Shown: positions 48,765 to 60,300 of the stretch, one piece after another
Layout of the letters: each line of letters begins with the position of its first letter
Numbering within the stretch: position 1 is the first letter of the stretch
NCBI GenBank assembly: GCA_963930655.1
Contig: OZ005605.1
Span: 23,071,501-23,135,500, forward strand
DNA from: Myrica gale
Taxonomy: Eukaryota > Streptophyta > Magnoliopsida > Fagales > Myricaceae
DNA length: 64,000 nt
Direction: 5' to 3'
The notes under the pieces: generated by a model
Told to the model about the DNA's origin: nothing
What the model saw: the letters and a program-made list of their open reading frames with translations, nothing else
Databases searched by the model: none
Translations under genes and position numbers: made by a program

Positions 48765-49730
48765 TCAGATTTCAAAATTCTCCATCTGAACACTGCTCTT
48801 CAGAGGCACATATTCTCCAAGATAGCCACCCAGATGATCATGCAAAGCGGTCTTATCAATCCCCTGACGATGACAGCTTTTGCAAACATAGTAAAACACG
48901 CTCTGCACCAGCAACCCAACCAAATTCACAATCACCAATACCCCCACCAAGAATCCACCTACCACAATCCTCGCAAAAACCCCATACTCATCCCCTCCGT
49001 GCACCACCACTGACCCAAAAACGCCCCCAATAACAAGGCAAATCGCCAGATAAATGAAAACGAGCGCACCAGCGTAACGGGTTTTCCCCTTCAGCAATTC
49101 GTAGCTCTTCTTCATCGCGGCGAACCCGTGTACCGGTTCCAGCACCGACACCACGCTGGCCAAGTGCCACAAGGCGGTGATATAGACGTGAACAACGAGA
49201 AAGAGCAAGAAGATGACGACCCCAGACACAAAAAGCAAAAGGGCGTTCTGGGTATCAACAGCTATTATCAATAACACCAAGAAAGCAAGGAACACAAAGT
49301 TGTAGAACATCATCAGAAGAGCGACCCACAAATACGTCACAAACAAGCGCTTGAAGACCTTGGGAATAGCGGACATTGTAGAGGAGAATGAGACAGGCTT
49401 GGAGGTGTAGAGGGAAGCGACGGTGAAGACGGCCGCAGCGGTGGAGAGGAGAGAGAAGGCGAAGAGGAAGATGAGGTAGAAAAACTGGAAGAGGAGAAGG
49501 AGGGTCCATTCATGGCGGGTCTGAGACGGGTCGACTTGTGGGTAGGCCTGGAGCTGGGCTAGAAGTGGGTGGGTGAAGAGTGAGTGGGCTAGGATGGCGA
49601 AGGAGAGAGGGAAGATGAGGGTGAGGGTGATGAGGTAGAAAGTCTTCGGGGATTGCTTGGGGATAGAAATTGCTTCTCTGAGGATATCTGAAATTGTTAG
49701 GTCTTGGAGCTGTTCCGGAGCCAGATCCAT
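48765..49730 (-). CDS. multi-pass membrane protein of the At1g31130/At4g19950 family (321 aa)
   Basis: An intact single-exon ORF that starts at an ATG (49728-49730) with MDLAPEQLQDLTISDILREA, a family-typical N-terminus. It has about six long hydrophobic segments (roughly residues 27-50, 75-110, 128-180, 187-205, 240-262 and 270-297), with a conserved HVYITALWHLASVVSVLEP segment and an acidic, EYVPLK-containing tail. Annotated plant homologues carry the uninformative name 'polyadenylate-binding protein 1-B-binding protein'. The biochemical role is unknown, and a membrane location is inferred from the segments. In Arabidopsis the homologue At1g31130 lies between KUP10 and GOA, the same neighbours as here. 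Confidence 0.9.
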   Translation of the reverse strand: MDLAPEQLQDLTISDILREAISIPKQSPKTFYLITLTLIFPLSFAILAHSLFTHPLLAQLQAYPQVDPSQTRHEWTLLLLFQFFYLIFLFAFSLLSTAAAVFTVASLYTSKPVSFSSTMSAIPKVFKRLFVTYLWVALLMMFYNFVFLAFLVLLIIAVDTQNALLLFVSGVVIFLLFLVVHVYITALWHLASVVSVLEPVHGFAAMKKSYELLKGKTRYAGALVFIYLAICLVIGGVFGSVVVHGGDEYGVFARIVVGGFLVGVLVIVNLVGLLVQSVFYYVCKSCHRQGIDKTALHDHLGGYLGEYVPLKSSVQMENFEI

Positions 49731-50343
49731 GGGTTAGTACTTGGTAGATATCGAGGTATAGATCTGACCAGAAATAAAATGGAGACAGAGTCCGTAGAAA
49801 GTTCAGAAAGTTCAGAAAGAAATAGAGAAGGAAATTACAAAGAACCGACGTTGGGAATGAGCGATGACGATGCGCAGAAATGAGGTGGCCACGTTTTTCG
49901 TGAATTGGGGGAGCCTGGAGATTAATTTTAGGGACATTTGGATACCTTTCTTCATTGCCAAGTTATTGGGTCAATGTTTGCTCATGCTCAAGGGGAAAAG
50001 ATAAAGTTCGGGTCTACTTTGCACATGCCAGACAGGATGGGCTACTGCCCTTTGGCCGATTTCTTAAGGACATGTTTGTTTGGGACGTCGAACAAGAAGT
50101 GTCCCCATGTTTAGGGCTGTCAATCTCAGGTTTGTATCCCACTGCATAGTCCTTGTTTTGGGCCTTTGGTTGCACAATCCGGACTAGCTCCAGTGTATAT
50201 TTTTTGCCGGTCAAGACACAAACACACTCTAAATTCCCTCTGCACGCCTAACCAATAAGGCCAAGGAAGAGGGCAGGCGCTGCGGCTCCTCCTTCCCTCC
50301 TCTCTTCTCCCTTCTTCCTTTTCCCCCTCCCTTGTTTAAGTGG

Positions 50344-50463
50344 TATTTTTTTTTTCTAGGTAATGGGGTGGGGGAGCACGCCAAGCCTGCATCTAGCGGG
50401 GGTCGATCCGGGATCGATTTCTCCATAAGGGGAGGGGTGCCAATCGAGCTATCAGCTCGCTGA
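50344..50463 (-). mobile_element. tRNA-derived SINE with 14-bp target-site duplication
   Basis: On the minus strand it has a box A (TAGCTCGATTGGC), a box B-like GGATCGACCCCC and an oligo(A) end. It is flanked by ccttgtttaagtgg (50330-50343) and ccttgtttgagtgg (50464-50477), one mismatch in 14. At 120 bp it has the same size and layout as the element at 41351-41467. Confidence 0.82.
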
Positions 50464-50499
50464 CCTTGTTTGAGTGGTTGGTCGCGGTGTTTTTGTAAT

Positions 50500-51140
50500 T
50501 TTTCTCTGGTGGTACATGAATTGTGCTCAATAGCGATGGACATGCGCTGCATGCGGGCGTGTGGATCTCACACACCTAGCTCTTTAGTTGCTTCAACATG
50601 CTCCTTTGCCTCTCATGACCTGCCACACTCTCCAAGATTGATTTTCTACGGCTCCTGGTCTCTCTCCAAGGCTGTGGATCTCCTCCACTCGCCACCTCCG
50701 TCACCAATCTCTCTGATGATGCTCTGGCTAGTGTCTTTCCACCCTAGTTTGGTACTTTTGCCAGTTGTCTACTCGTTTAGGATTACTTCGCATTTTTAGT
50801 TTGTTTCTGTATGTTTATTTTGTGTGTTTCTGTTTTGTATTTATAGTTGATCTTTGCATATGAAATACTCTAAGGGAGCATGATCGATGAGATGTTAGTT
50901 CCTCCTTTAGTGACAACCACCACTGCTTTGTGTGATGCTTGTTACTATTAGTGGGCCTTTAGGCCAATTTACTATAGGTTTCCTTGCTATCGGTGGGCCT
51001 TCGATCCATCAAGGATCTTGTGTCTTCATTTATAGGTTACTTTCCCTAAGCTTGTTGGCGGCTCTTTAGGTCCTTTTTATTTTAAGTTCTAAATTGCAAC
51101 TTTTTGTACTTTCAATAAAATTTGTCCTTGATAAAAAGGA
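50500..51140 (+). other. possible 5'-truncated LINE 3' end
   Basis: The right end reads TACTTTCAATAAAATTTG followed by a short interrupted A-rich tail (gataaaaaggaaaaagaaa), which resembles the 3' ends of plant LINEs such as the one at 62.8 kb. No RT motif is present and no target-site duplication was found, so the call is tentative. Confidence 0.3.
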
Positions 51141-52610
51141 AAAAGAAATTGATCTCTATTTGAAGTTTTAGATTAATATTGATTTCATTATATAGTACAT
51201 CTAAGCACCCAATAAGCAGGAACAACAATCTGTATAACTTACTCTCACGTTAGAGTTTAGAGAAATGATCAAGGAACCAAAAAGTAGTGTTGATGCGTAA
51301 GTTGAACCTTTTTGGCTGGCAAGCACCAAGTGAACGATGCATTTGAAAAACATCCGAAAAAGGAAAAATACAGAGAAAATGCATCCATGGTTTCGTTGCC
51401 TAGTGTTTGTCACCATTTAATCCCACTAATTAATTCAACTTTATCGTATGCCAACCCGGCCGTCCTCTTCTCCAAACACACTCTCCCTCTCTAGATCTCT
51501 ATCTCATACTGTGGAGAAGAGCAGAAGTCTAAAACTGGGTATATTGGGCATCATAAATTGCTATAAATGGTGAAAGTTAAAGCGATCATGATATATAAAG
51601 CCCATATTACTCTCAGGATCAGTTACCATTTATCTTTCCCATCATATATATCAATGATCATGCGCAGAAAAACAATCGATGTCATTGAAGGAAATTTGAT
51701 CTCCCCAGAGCTAATAGCTAGGATTAAGTACCATATAGTACAGCTTGTTCCACACCAAAAAGTCAGATAGCTTTAGATGACCATGATGAATCTATAAGGT
51801 AAAACACATTAGTCGGATGCATGTTATGATCGTCATCGATGTGCCAGCTAGCTACTAAGAAGTGATCCTAGTCTTTAGCAAATCACAACGTTTCGAAGCA
51901 TGCAGTAGCTAAATCTTCGCAATTAATGGTATTTAGATTTCCATCAAGAAACTTAAATTGCTTTGCGGGCTCATACGAGCTGCTGGAAGATCTAACAAAG
52001 AGCTAATCATGAAGACCTAATTCCATATTAGTGAATTGGAAACTCGTAATTCCTATCATTAATTAAGCCCCCGTTTCTCTTCCTCAGCAATATGCATGCA
52101 TGGTTTAATTTAACCGATTGTTTTCATGAGGTGATTAAATTATGCAGACAACTCAACGGAACTAACAATATTATTAAGCTGGATACATGCATGCATGATA
52201 TACAGGAGATTAGAGAGTGCAGAATATTACAAAGGAAAAAGGGCCATCAACACTAAATTCGAAAATGAGTTTCAGGTTATTGCAACCTGATTTCATTCTG
52301 GTGATTATATATATATATATTGCCTGCAGGCTTGAGAGAATGCATGCTTAATTGGTGAGGTAAATCATGGCAGCTAATTAATTAAACGGTTCATATAAAT
52401 TAGAAACAGCACCATAACATTTACTTAATTATGATCGCGCATGTGTGATATACATGTGTCAAGGCATAGTTAAATTAGCCTTTACTAATTAGAAAAAAAA
52501 ATCAACTAGGTAAAAGAACGTCCTATATATCCATGAATAAAATACGACAATAGTACTTCGACGTCAATTAATTTACTAACCCGTCAAAGATATTTTCACC
52601 AAATTTTGAC

Positions 52611-52649
<39 letters not shown>

Positions 52650-54502
52650 CTTATGTCTTCCCATTTCTTTACATAGTCTTTCTTGGATTATTATCTTTCA
52701 ACGCTTGTTTTAGGTCTGCAAAAACCAAATGATGAAAACCGAAGTTGGGAAGGCGATGTGGACGTAAAACTGATTCCTGTTACAGGCCGACAAACTGTTC
52801 TCATTATTCTTTCTATTAGTGGTTCTGGTTTAATGTCATGATCCAATTGCAACGTCTTTGGCAGAAGATCATTCATGAGATTTGTCATGGTAATATTCGA
52901 ACAGGCTTTTAAAGGGTTGGAAACTGCAAGAAAAACCCATTTAAATTGTGTGAGAAACAAAAAAACGACCAGTTTTTATTTTCTTAGTTTGCTTCAATTA
53001 CCAGCTGGAGTTGGACCAGGAGGAGAAGGGTTTCAAAAATTGGGATCTCTTGACGTGATGCCTCCGAGATTATGCAAGATAAAACTAATAATCGTGGGGA
53101 CAAACTAGAAAATCTTGCTATTCCTAATTGGACGTTTCTAACGATCGAGTGAGGGAAGTTTAAAACTAGGGTTTGTTGCTGTGATAAAGAGAAAGTCATT
53201 TCTCACAGTTGCATCTCCTCAACGTATAATAAAACTCTACACTACGTCACAGAAGAACCATCTTCATGACATGGAAAGGAATTCCACAGAATCCCATTAC
53301 TTTTTTCAATATCGCATAATAGGCACAGTATTATAATAATTAGGTTATATTTTGACAATAGGAATATCATCGGTCTTGGGCGGCATATAATTCAAAAAAA
53401 TTGGGCAATTTTGATGGGTGCTTTTACTTGGATAAAATCTGATTGTAAGTTTCCTAGATGCCAAACATAGTCCTAGTAGTACTGGAGAAAAATAAAAGCG
53501 TCTAGTACTTTTAGCTTGCTTGCACAATTAAAGGAGGGATTAATGGACACTTAAGATATAAGTTTGGGCTTTCATCAAATAGCATATATATGTTCAAAGT
53601 TATCCTACATTGCTCTTACATATCTTACCATATTTCCTCCATGTAAGCGTATATATGCTATATATGATGTACGCTGATTATGATATAGAAACAGAAAAGC
53701 CTAATGACTTTGCTTTGCTTTTTCCACAAACCCATTCTGTAATACGTACTGAAACCATCGACAAATTCATCTAGACGCGGATTTTGTAGACCTACTTAAT
53801 TAAGTTCGTAGCTAGTTATCAAAAAAACTGAAATTATGCGATATTTATAAATTTATTGGGTTCTCGTACATGTATATATATACGGTCATGATCAACTCCC
53901 GGCCATTTGAGGAAGTTATGCTTCTCTTGCTCAGCTGTCTTCCTACGAAGAAGGCGGTAATTAATAATATATAGCTAGCAATATCTTTGGTAACATTTGG
54001 CATCTGAGTTTTAAGTGGTCCAAAGTAAATGACGTGATACAGCCTTCAACTCCAGCCAGCAAACGTACAGAGAAAGTCTGAACTCTTTGTATTTCTTGGA
54101 TTTCTTCCTCTCTTGATCAACTCTTATTCCCTCCCTCCCTCTGGCCTCTCGATCTCTCTCATGTTTTGCAGACTACAAATTAAAATGCTAAGATGTCATT
54201 ATTAGGGTTTTTTGAAATTATATCATGTTCATGCTTTCAGATCACGGTTCTCTGATTCTACTAGTCCTTCAATTAACTTTTATCTGCTGAGAAAGAGAAA
54301 AAGTATTACAGTCATAGCATGTCCCAATCAGCTACTTTTCTAGAAACTGCAACCTATGTGCTTTCTCTTTCTAGTGGTAGTTAGAGCTAATTGTTGGGTT
54401 ACTTATATTTCCGCAAACCAGGAATTTCACCAAAAGGGCAGAGTTCCCAGTTTTTCTGCTTCCCTAACAAGAAGAGAAGTAAAATAAGAACACTCTTGGA
54501 AA
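51140..54502. other. region upstream of the MADS-box gene
   Basis: AT-rich, with a (TC)n tract at 52615-52642 followed by (AC)n to 52650. No gene was supported. The last kilobase should hold the promoter and 5' UTR of the MADS gene; I saw no clear CArG box. Confidence 0.4.
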
Positions 54503-56705
54503 ATGGGAAGGAGAAGGATGTCAATCTCAAGGATAGAGAACCGAACCACAAGGCAAGTCACCTTTGCGAAACGCCGAGCAGGGCTGTTGAAGAAAACCCA
54601 CGAACTCTCTGTGCTTTGTGACGCCCCGATTGCGCTCATCATTTTCTCAAGCAATGGGAAGTTGTTCGAGTACTGCAGTGAGACATCTAGGTATCTCTAT
54701 GTTTCTTGCTTCATTGTTCATTTCCAAGTGATCAGTACTTTATCTTTCTTGCTTTGCTAATTAATGTCCTTTTTCTGGTTTTTGTCTTTCTTAACGTGTA
54801 TCTCAAGGGATGGTGTAGGTTTGTTAGTATTAGAAATGGGTTTTCTCATATTTCGCTTTGTAAGACTCTAAATTTCATTTTCCATCATGTTCAAAAACTA
54901 CTTCCAGTACTTGGTTTGTTAGAAGTTCTAGTTTTTGGGATCGGTTATTATGCTGAGCACTAAGATGCTGAGCATGCTGATGTACCGCTCAGATTAACTT
55001 GTCAAAATCTAAGTGATGAGATTAAAACACGTCAATTAATGAAATAACCCACCGGATTCGACCCGTTCAGCTGTGAATGACCCGAATTTTGGTGTGGACA
55101 AACGATCGACCGCTAGATTAAGCAGTCGACCGCTATATGAACATGTCAAATTTGCGGGTCACAGCTGAACGGGTCGAACCCGGTGGGTTATTTCATTAAT
55201 TGATGTGTTTTAATCTCAGCCTTTAGATCTTGACAAATTGATCTGAGCCGTACATCAGCATGCTCAGCACCTTAGGTGCTAAGCATAGTAACCGAACCCC
55301 TAGTTTTCGTCTCTTCAATTGTTTTACCTAGACTAGGTTTTTGGTTATGACTAGGTTTTCCTCATTGGAGGTTATCAATGGGGTCTGGATTTGGGTCTCT
55401 CTCTCTGATGTGGGGGCATTAGTATTATGCCATAACTACTTTTTCAGTTTTAGCTCCATTGATAGCGTCATCAGGATTCTAATTTGACCGACTGATCAAT
55501 ACGTTGATCCGCGCGCTGTACTGTTCCATGCTTCTTCTTGATTATTCTTATTATCCACTCTACCAACTTGCAAAAGCATAATCTCTTCTATATTAATGCT
55601 GCAGCATGGAGCAAATGATAAGTAGGTATCAAATTGCAACAGGGACTCGTCCAGGAAACAATGACCAGCTGGTACAGTCCAGCTATTAATGCATGTAGTG
55701 TGTACAGTACTTAGATGTAAAATATGGCTAAACAAGGTTGAGTTTTAACGCAGCTTGTCTTTTCCTGTTTGCAGGAACATATGCATGATGAGTTGAGAAG
55801 GATACAAACAGAAACCATGAATCTTCAATTGAGTTTGCAACGCTACACTGGTGAAGACTTGAGTTCTGTAAAATTTGAGGATTTAGAAGGACTTAAGCAG
55901 CAGCTGGAATACTCTGTCAACAAGGTTCGAGCTAGGAAGGTAGTTGTCTTTTACACTATTAGATATTCTTTCTTTAATTTCCAGGCCTTCCAGTACTTGT
56001 GATTTAGTCATTTCTATAATTGTTAGCCTCCATTTCTTGGCTGCATGTGTCATATGCCATTAGTTGTAAGTTTGAAAAGGGTAGCTGGCTAAAATTAATT
56101 TTGGTTTGTGCATGATCCGGTATATTTACACAGATTGAGCTCTTAGAGCAGCAGATGGATAATCTTCGAAGGAAGGTAAATACGCTGAGATCGTTTCAAC
56201 CATGCATCTCTCCATCTCTCTCACAAACGCATATATATCACATTCGATCTGTTTAATTAATTTATATCAAATAAAGGACTGATTCTCCTAATTGTTGTCC
56301 TCGTTTAGGAGAAACTATTGCAAGATGAAAATGAACAAATATACCATCTGGTGAGTAGTACAAGGGTCAAATGAGCTTTTTGAAAGTTCATGTATACCAC
56401 GTCTGAGTAGCATCTCAGTAACCTTGGGACATCTAACATTAGTGAGAATATCGTTTGTATGGCACAATTAATTATAGATCAAGGCGAATCAGGCAGCACT
56501 GGAGCATCAACAAGCTGTGGCTATGGCACCAAAGACCGAGGAACACAGACATGTTCTGGAACAATTCCCATTCACCGGGGAAGAGCAACCTAGTAGTGTG
56601 CTTCAGCTGGCAACCTTGCCTCCACTTTTTAATCCATATCGTCTCCAGCCTTCTCAGCCCAACCTTCAAGATTTCAGTCTAGATCAGCACCACAAATATG
56701 GTTAG
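54503..56705 (+). CDS. B-sister MIKC MADS-box transcription factor, GORDITA/AGL63-like (243 aa)
   Basis: A nuclear DNA-binding regulator. B-sister proteins act in ovule, seed-coat and fruit development and form complexes with other MADS proteins. Exons: 54503-54690 (MADS domain), 55605-55671 (I region), 55775-55939 (K domain), 56134-56175, 56309-56350 and 56478-56705, giving 732 nt with no internal stop. Seen: [20 protein letters not shown] at the start (the ATG just follows the leader), [19 protein letters not shown], the K-domain [31 protein letters not shown] and a C-terminal PI-derived-like motif [13 protein letters not shown]. Residue choice fits the B-sister group (TT16/GOA), and the gene order favours GOA. 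Oddity: the K-domain exon of 165 nt looks like a fusion of the usual third and fourth exons (about 65 and 100 nt). Intron 1 holds a foldback MITE. The stop is taken at TAG 56703-56705; an alternative splice at 56700 would change only the last residue. Confidence 0.9.
54937..55299. mobile_element. foldback (Mutator-like) MITE in intron 1 of the MADS gene
   Basis: Two arms of about 150 bp are inverted repeats of each other. For example, ctgagcatgctgatgta and aaataacccaccgg on the left reappear reverse complemented on the right. They are separated by a short loop around 55090-55145. The ends GGGATCGGTTATTATG and, reverse complemented, GGGGTTCGGTTACTATG are flanked by ctagttttt (54928-54936) and ctagttttc (55300-55308), a 9-bp duplication with one mismatch. 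There is no ORF. Confidence 0.82.
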
Positions 56706-57149
56706 TGCTCGTTCTAGCAAACTAATTATTATTGTTTTAGAGTAATTGAGTCAACTGGGATGTGATCATGCAAAAACTTTTCATTTGCACCTTTTGCAGT
56801 TTGACGACGACTGACTAGATAGCTGTATGAAGGGCTTTGGTTTCAGGAAGGAGGAGGATATATATCACAATTCCTTTCTAACAAGATATCTAGATGTATT
56901 TAATTTCCCTAATTACAATGGACTTATATATATAAAATTAAAGATCAAACTTGTGTTTCTTTAATTTGTTCATGTGCGCTTCATAATGGGTTAATTTTCT
57001 TCATATGTCTTCGTTGATTTGAAATAGTGGGGCAAAAATTATATAAATGCTCTCTACCAAGTGATATTCCATCTTCTTGATCAGATTGCTGATCATGGAA
57101 TAATCAGACTGCTCGGCCAGCAAGGGTATTGCACATATATATAAGGGTT

Positions 57150-57340
57150 AAATGCATGTCATGCCCCTGAGGTATGCGGAAATAACAAATATGCCCCTGA
57201 GGTAAACAAAGTCCTTTTCATACTCCTGAGGTAAACATTCAGGAGCAAATATGCCCTTCCGTTATGTGCCGTTTGAAACACTAACGGTAAATGCTGACGT
57301 GTCAAAATTTGACACGTCAGCACCAATCACAACTCGACAC
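57150..57340. repeat. dispersed repeat fragment with repeated 'cctgaggta' motif and a palindrome
   Basis: The motif cctgaggta occurs three times in about 70 bp (two preceded by atgccc), followed by a 31-bp near-perfect palindrome at 57292-57322. The arms tgctgacgtgtcaaa and tttgacacgtcagca are separated by one base. The palindrome contains ACGT-core (bZIP-type) and TTGAC (W-box-type) sequences. It looks like part of an unclassified transposon lying 3' of the MADS gene. Confidence 0.5.
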
Positions 57341-60300
57341 CTGACATTTTCGCAAAAAAAAAAAACACACAGGGGGAGAACCCCCGAGCGGCTAAGGGAG
57401 CCTAGGGAACCAGTTCCAATGTCGGTTGATTTTTCTATCTTTGGAGCAAAACCTCCAAATAAGCCTACAATTAACAGGTAAAAGGAAAATTTCCATACAT
57501 TATCTCATAATGGTTTTAAACTTTTGTAAGTTACTTAAACTTGCAATTTGAAGATGGATTTCAAACCCTTTTGCAATATTTTTTGGATGAAAAAATTTTG
57601 TTTGGAAATGGTGTAAGGCAAGGGTTAAAAACATGACAATGTTATGGAGCACATCTCTTAGCTAACAGGTTTCTAGATCAAAAGAGGAGTCCAATATTGG
57701 TGTTGATAAGAAAGGCTTCTAGGAGGCAGAAGTCCCTTTTGTTTCTACTTCTCTGTCCACTTGATCAATCGTTTTTTGGGGAGATTTCAACTTTTTAAGG
57801 GAACATTTTATTTAGGCCTTCTATGCCTTTTAACTCAAAGTGTTAATTACCAAAACTTAGCCTTTAAAGTTCAAAACTATATGTTCACTAGATAGTTGGA
57901 TCTTTTTTAGGGGTACGAATTGATGAAATTAAAAACTTATAAAAAAAACTATATGTTCACTAATTTGTTTATAGAAGATTAAAATTTTCCCCTCCTAGGG
58001 GTAACCAAAGAAACCAAAAGATGTACATTTGAACTTTTAGGATGGAAGTTGAGAAAAACTATGGTTGGCGTAGAAAGAAGGGAATTAGGGTTGGTCCAAG
58101 TCTGCCAATGCCTTGAGAATTATAGTATATTGAAATGTAGCTGTAGTTTCAATTGCACTTTCTCTGCCGTACAAAACACTTGGAGGCAAAATTGTTGGTT
58201 CAAAATTTATGCATGTCTAAAATTCCACCCTCTCCAACAAATAAAAGAAAAAGAAAAAAATATCTTAAAATGCAAAAGCATGTTGGAACCAGGATTTTGA
58301 TAGTACCAAATGACTGAACCAACCGTTATTCATTTTTCTGAAAATGCCCCATAAATCACATGGATGCTTTGGATTTCAACCTTGTGTTGGTTGCATATGA
58401 AATCCTCAGTACTAAATCAAAGTAGAAATGTGGGACGAAAAGAAAGGAAGAGGATAAACAGAGTCTTGATCAATGTAAGAAGTTAAAGAGAAAATTATGC
58501 ATATCCTCCTCAAACTATATACCTCAACATGCACTATTGTCCCTTGTTTTGTTTAGTTATGTGCATTCCAGACATTTTAGGCCTAGAGTGTGCACATTGC
58601 AACTGAAATTTCGAGTTGAGGTGCTAAATGCTGAAGCTGGTAATTTGGAGGTCGCAAAATACATTTACACTTGAATCTTGATCTTTTTAAAAAATTATCA
58701 TTAGATATATCTTCATATAGTGTCCAGATTGTCCGGATATTTACACTTGGAACTAAAGAATAAAGTGCATTCAACTTTAGGATCAAAACATTTACCCACA
58801 ACCTGATTCTATACAAGGATCCCAGTGGTTGGAACCAATATTGCTGAGTTGGACAAAGTTGGTTAGATGGCTAGGACAAAAGGTTCTCACCTGTATCTAG
58901 GCATATGATTCAACTTTGTTAATTTAAAATGTGGAATTTTACAGATGCCATTTGATAGGTAATACTAATGGTTAGGACCTCTTAAGATTACGTGTGTTTC
59001 GGTATATCGCAATTCCTTCGAGGGATACCATGCTTTACGTGATGCTGAATTGGCAAGTGGGGTGCTTTTTGTTTTTTGTTCTAATTACTGAACAAACAAG
59101 TGGAAGATGGACTCTAAAATCACCTTCTCCTGAGGTTGAAACTTGCAGAATTATTAAGGCTTGTTATGTTTGTGAAACCTTGTACTATAACGGTAGTTGT
59201 TGTATTGATCCTTTATTTTTGCTTCTTTCTATGCAGTGCGGACAGAACACATTTAAAATGGAAATTAGATCTGGAGTTCCAACACCCTGAATAAGAACCT
59301 TCTACGGCAAGTATACACAAAATTCTGATTTGATGATTGTCAAACTGATTTATCATTCTAGGGCCAACATTTATGAGGTACGCAGTTAATTTTCCAACAT
59401 TGTTAGTCTCAATCTCAATTCCTTTATCTGCTTGCAAGCCCTAAATTTCTGTGAATTTCATGAGGGAAGCATTTACCGATGAATCTGAGGATCCTCAGCT
59501 TTTGTAGGATTGGAGATTGGGGGTCAAAAATAATTGTTAAAAGGAGACAAAGAAGATGACATGAACTCCCTTTCCCCTTTGAAGAGAATCTGTATTATAG
59601 TCAATGGAAGACCAACAAATTTTGGAGGAATTCTTTCTTATATGTTGTTCTCACATATAGCTGTTGCTTGAAAAGAGTAGTTGATTGTGTTGCGGTTGTG
59701 GAAAACCAACACTAACTTGATTATACTTTTTGTATTTCATTGGATGAGGAAAGTAATGTAGCCAAATTTTCGGTTAATTGTTCCCTGAACAGGTTTTGTG
59801 AGACCCTCTGGGAATATTTTCCATGAATCGTTTCGTTGTATTACTTGGAAAGTGGGGTGGGGGTTGGCAAATCCCATGAGAAAAGATTTGAGATATGAGA
59901 GGTGGTATGTTTAGTTTGGAGAAATAAGAGGGAGGCTGTAAATATCCAAACCTTTCTAATCCTTCTTTTCATCAAACAAAAAAATTATTTGAGCTGTGCG
60001 ATTTTAAATTATGGGGCTTGGTTATCACTTGGTGACTAACCATAAGCATAATTCTCTGAAGGCTATAGAGTTTTTAGATTTTTGAGCACGAATGCCGAAC
60101 TCACGTTTGGAGGCTTTGTAACTTAACCGTGCTGTGCATGGTCTCGGAATCGGAGGCGTTCAAAATCTCTGTTTCAAACTCTGCTCTTGGAAGGTTGGTG
60201 CATTCAAGTAAATTCAGCAGTTATAGAGAAACTCTTTTGGGCAACTTAGTTCAAACTTGACGGGGTAGTCGGGAAGATATAATACTTGAGGAAAGAATGG

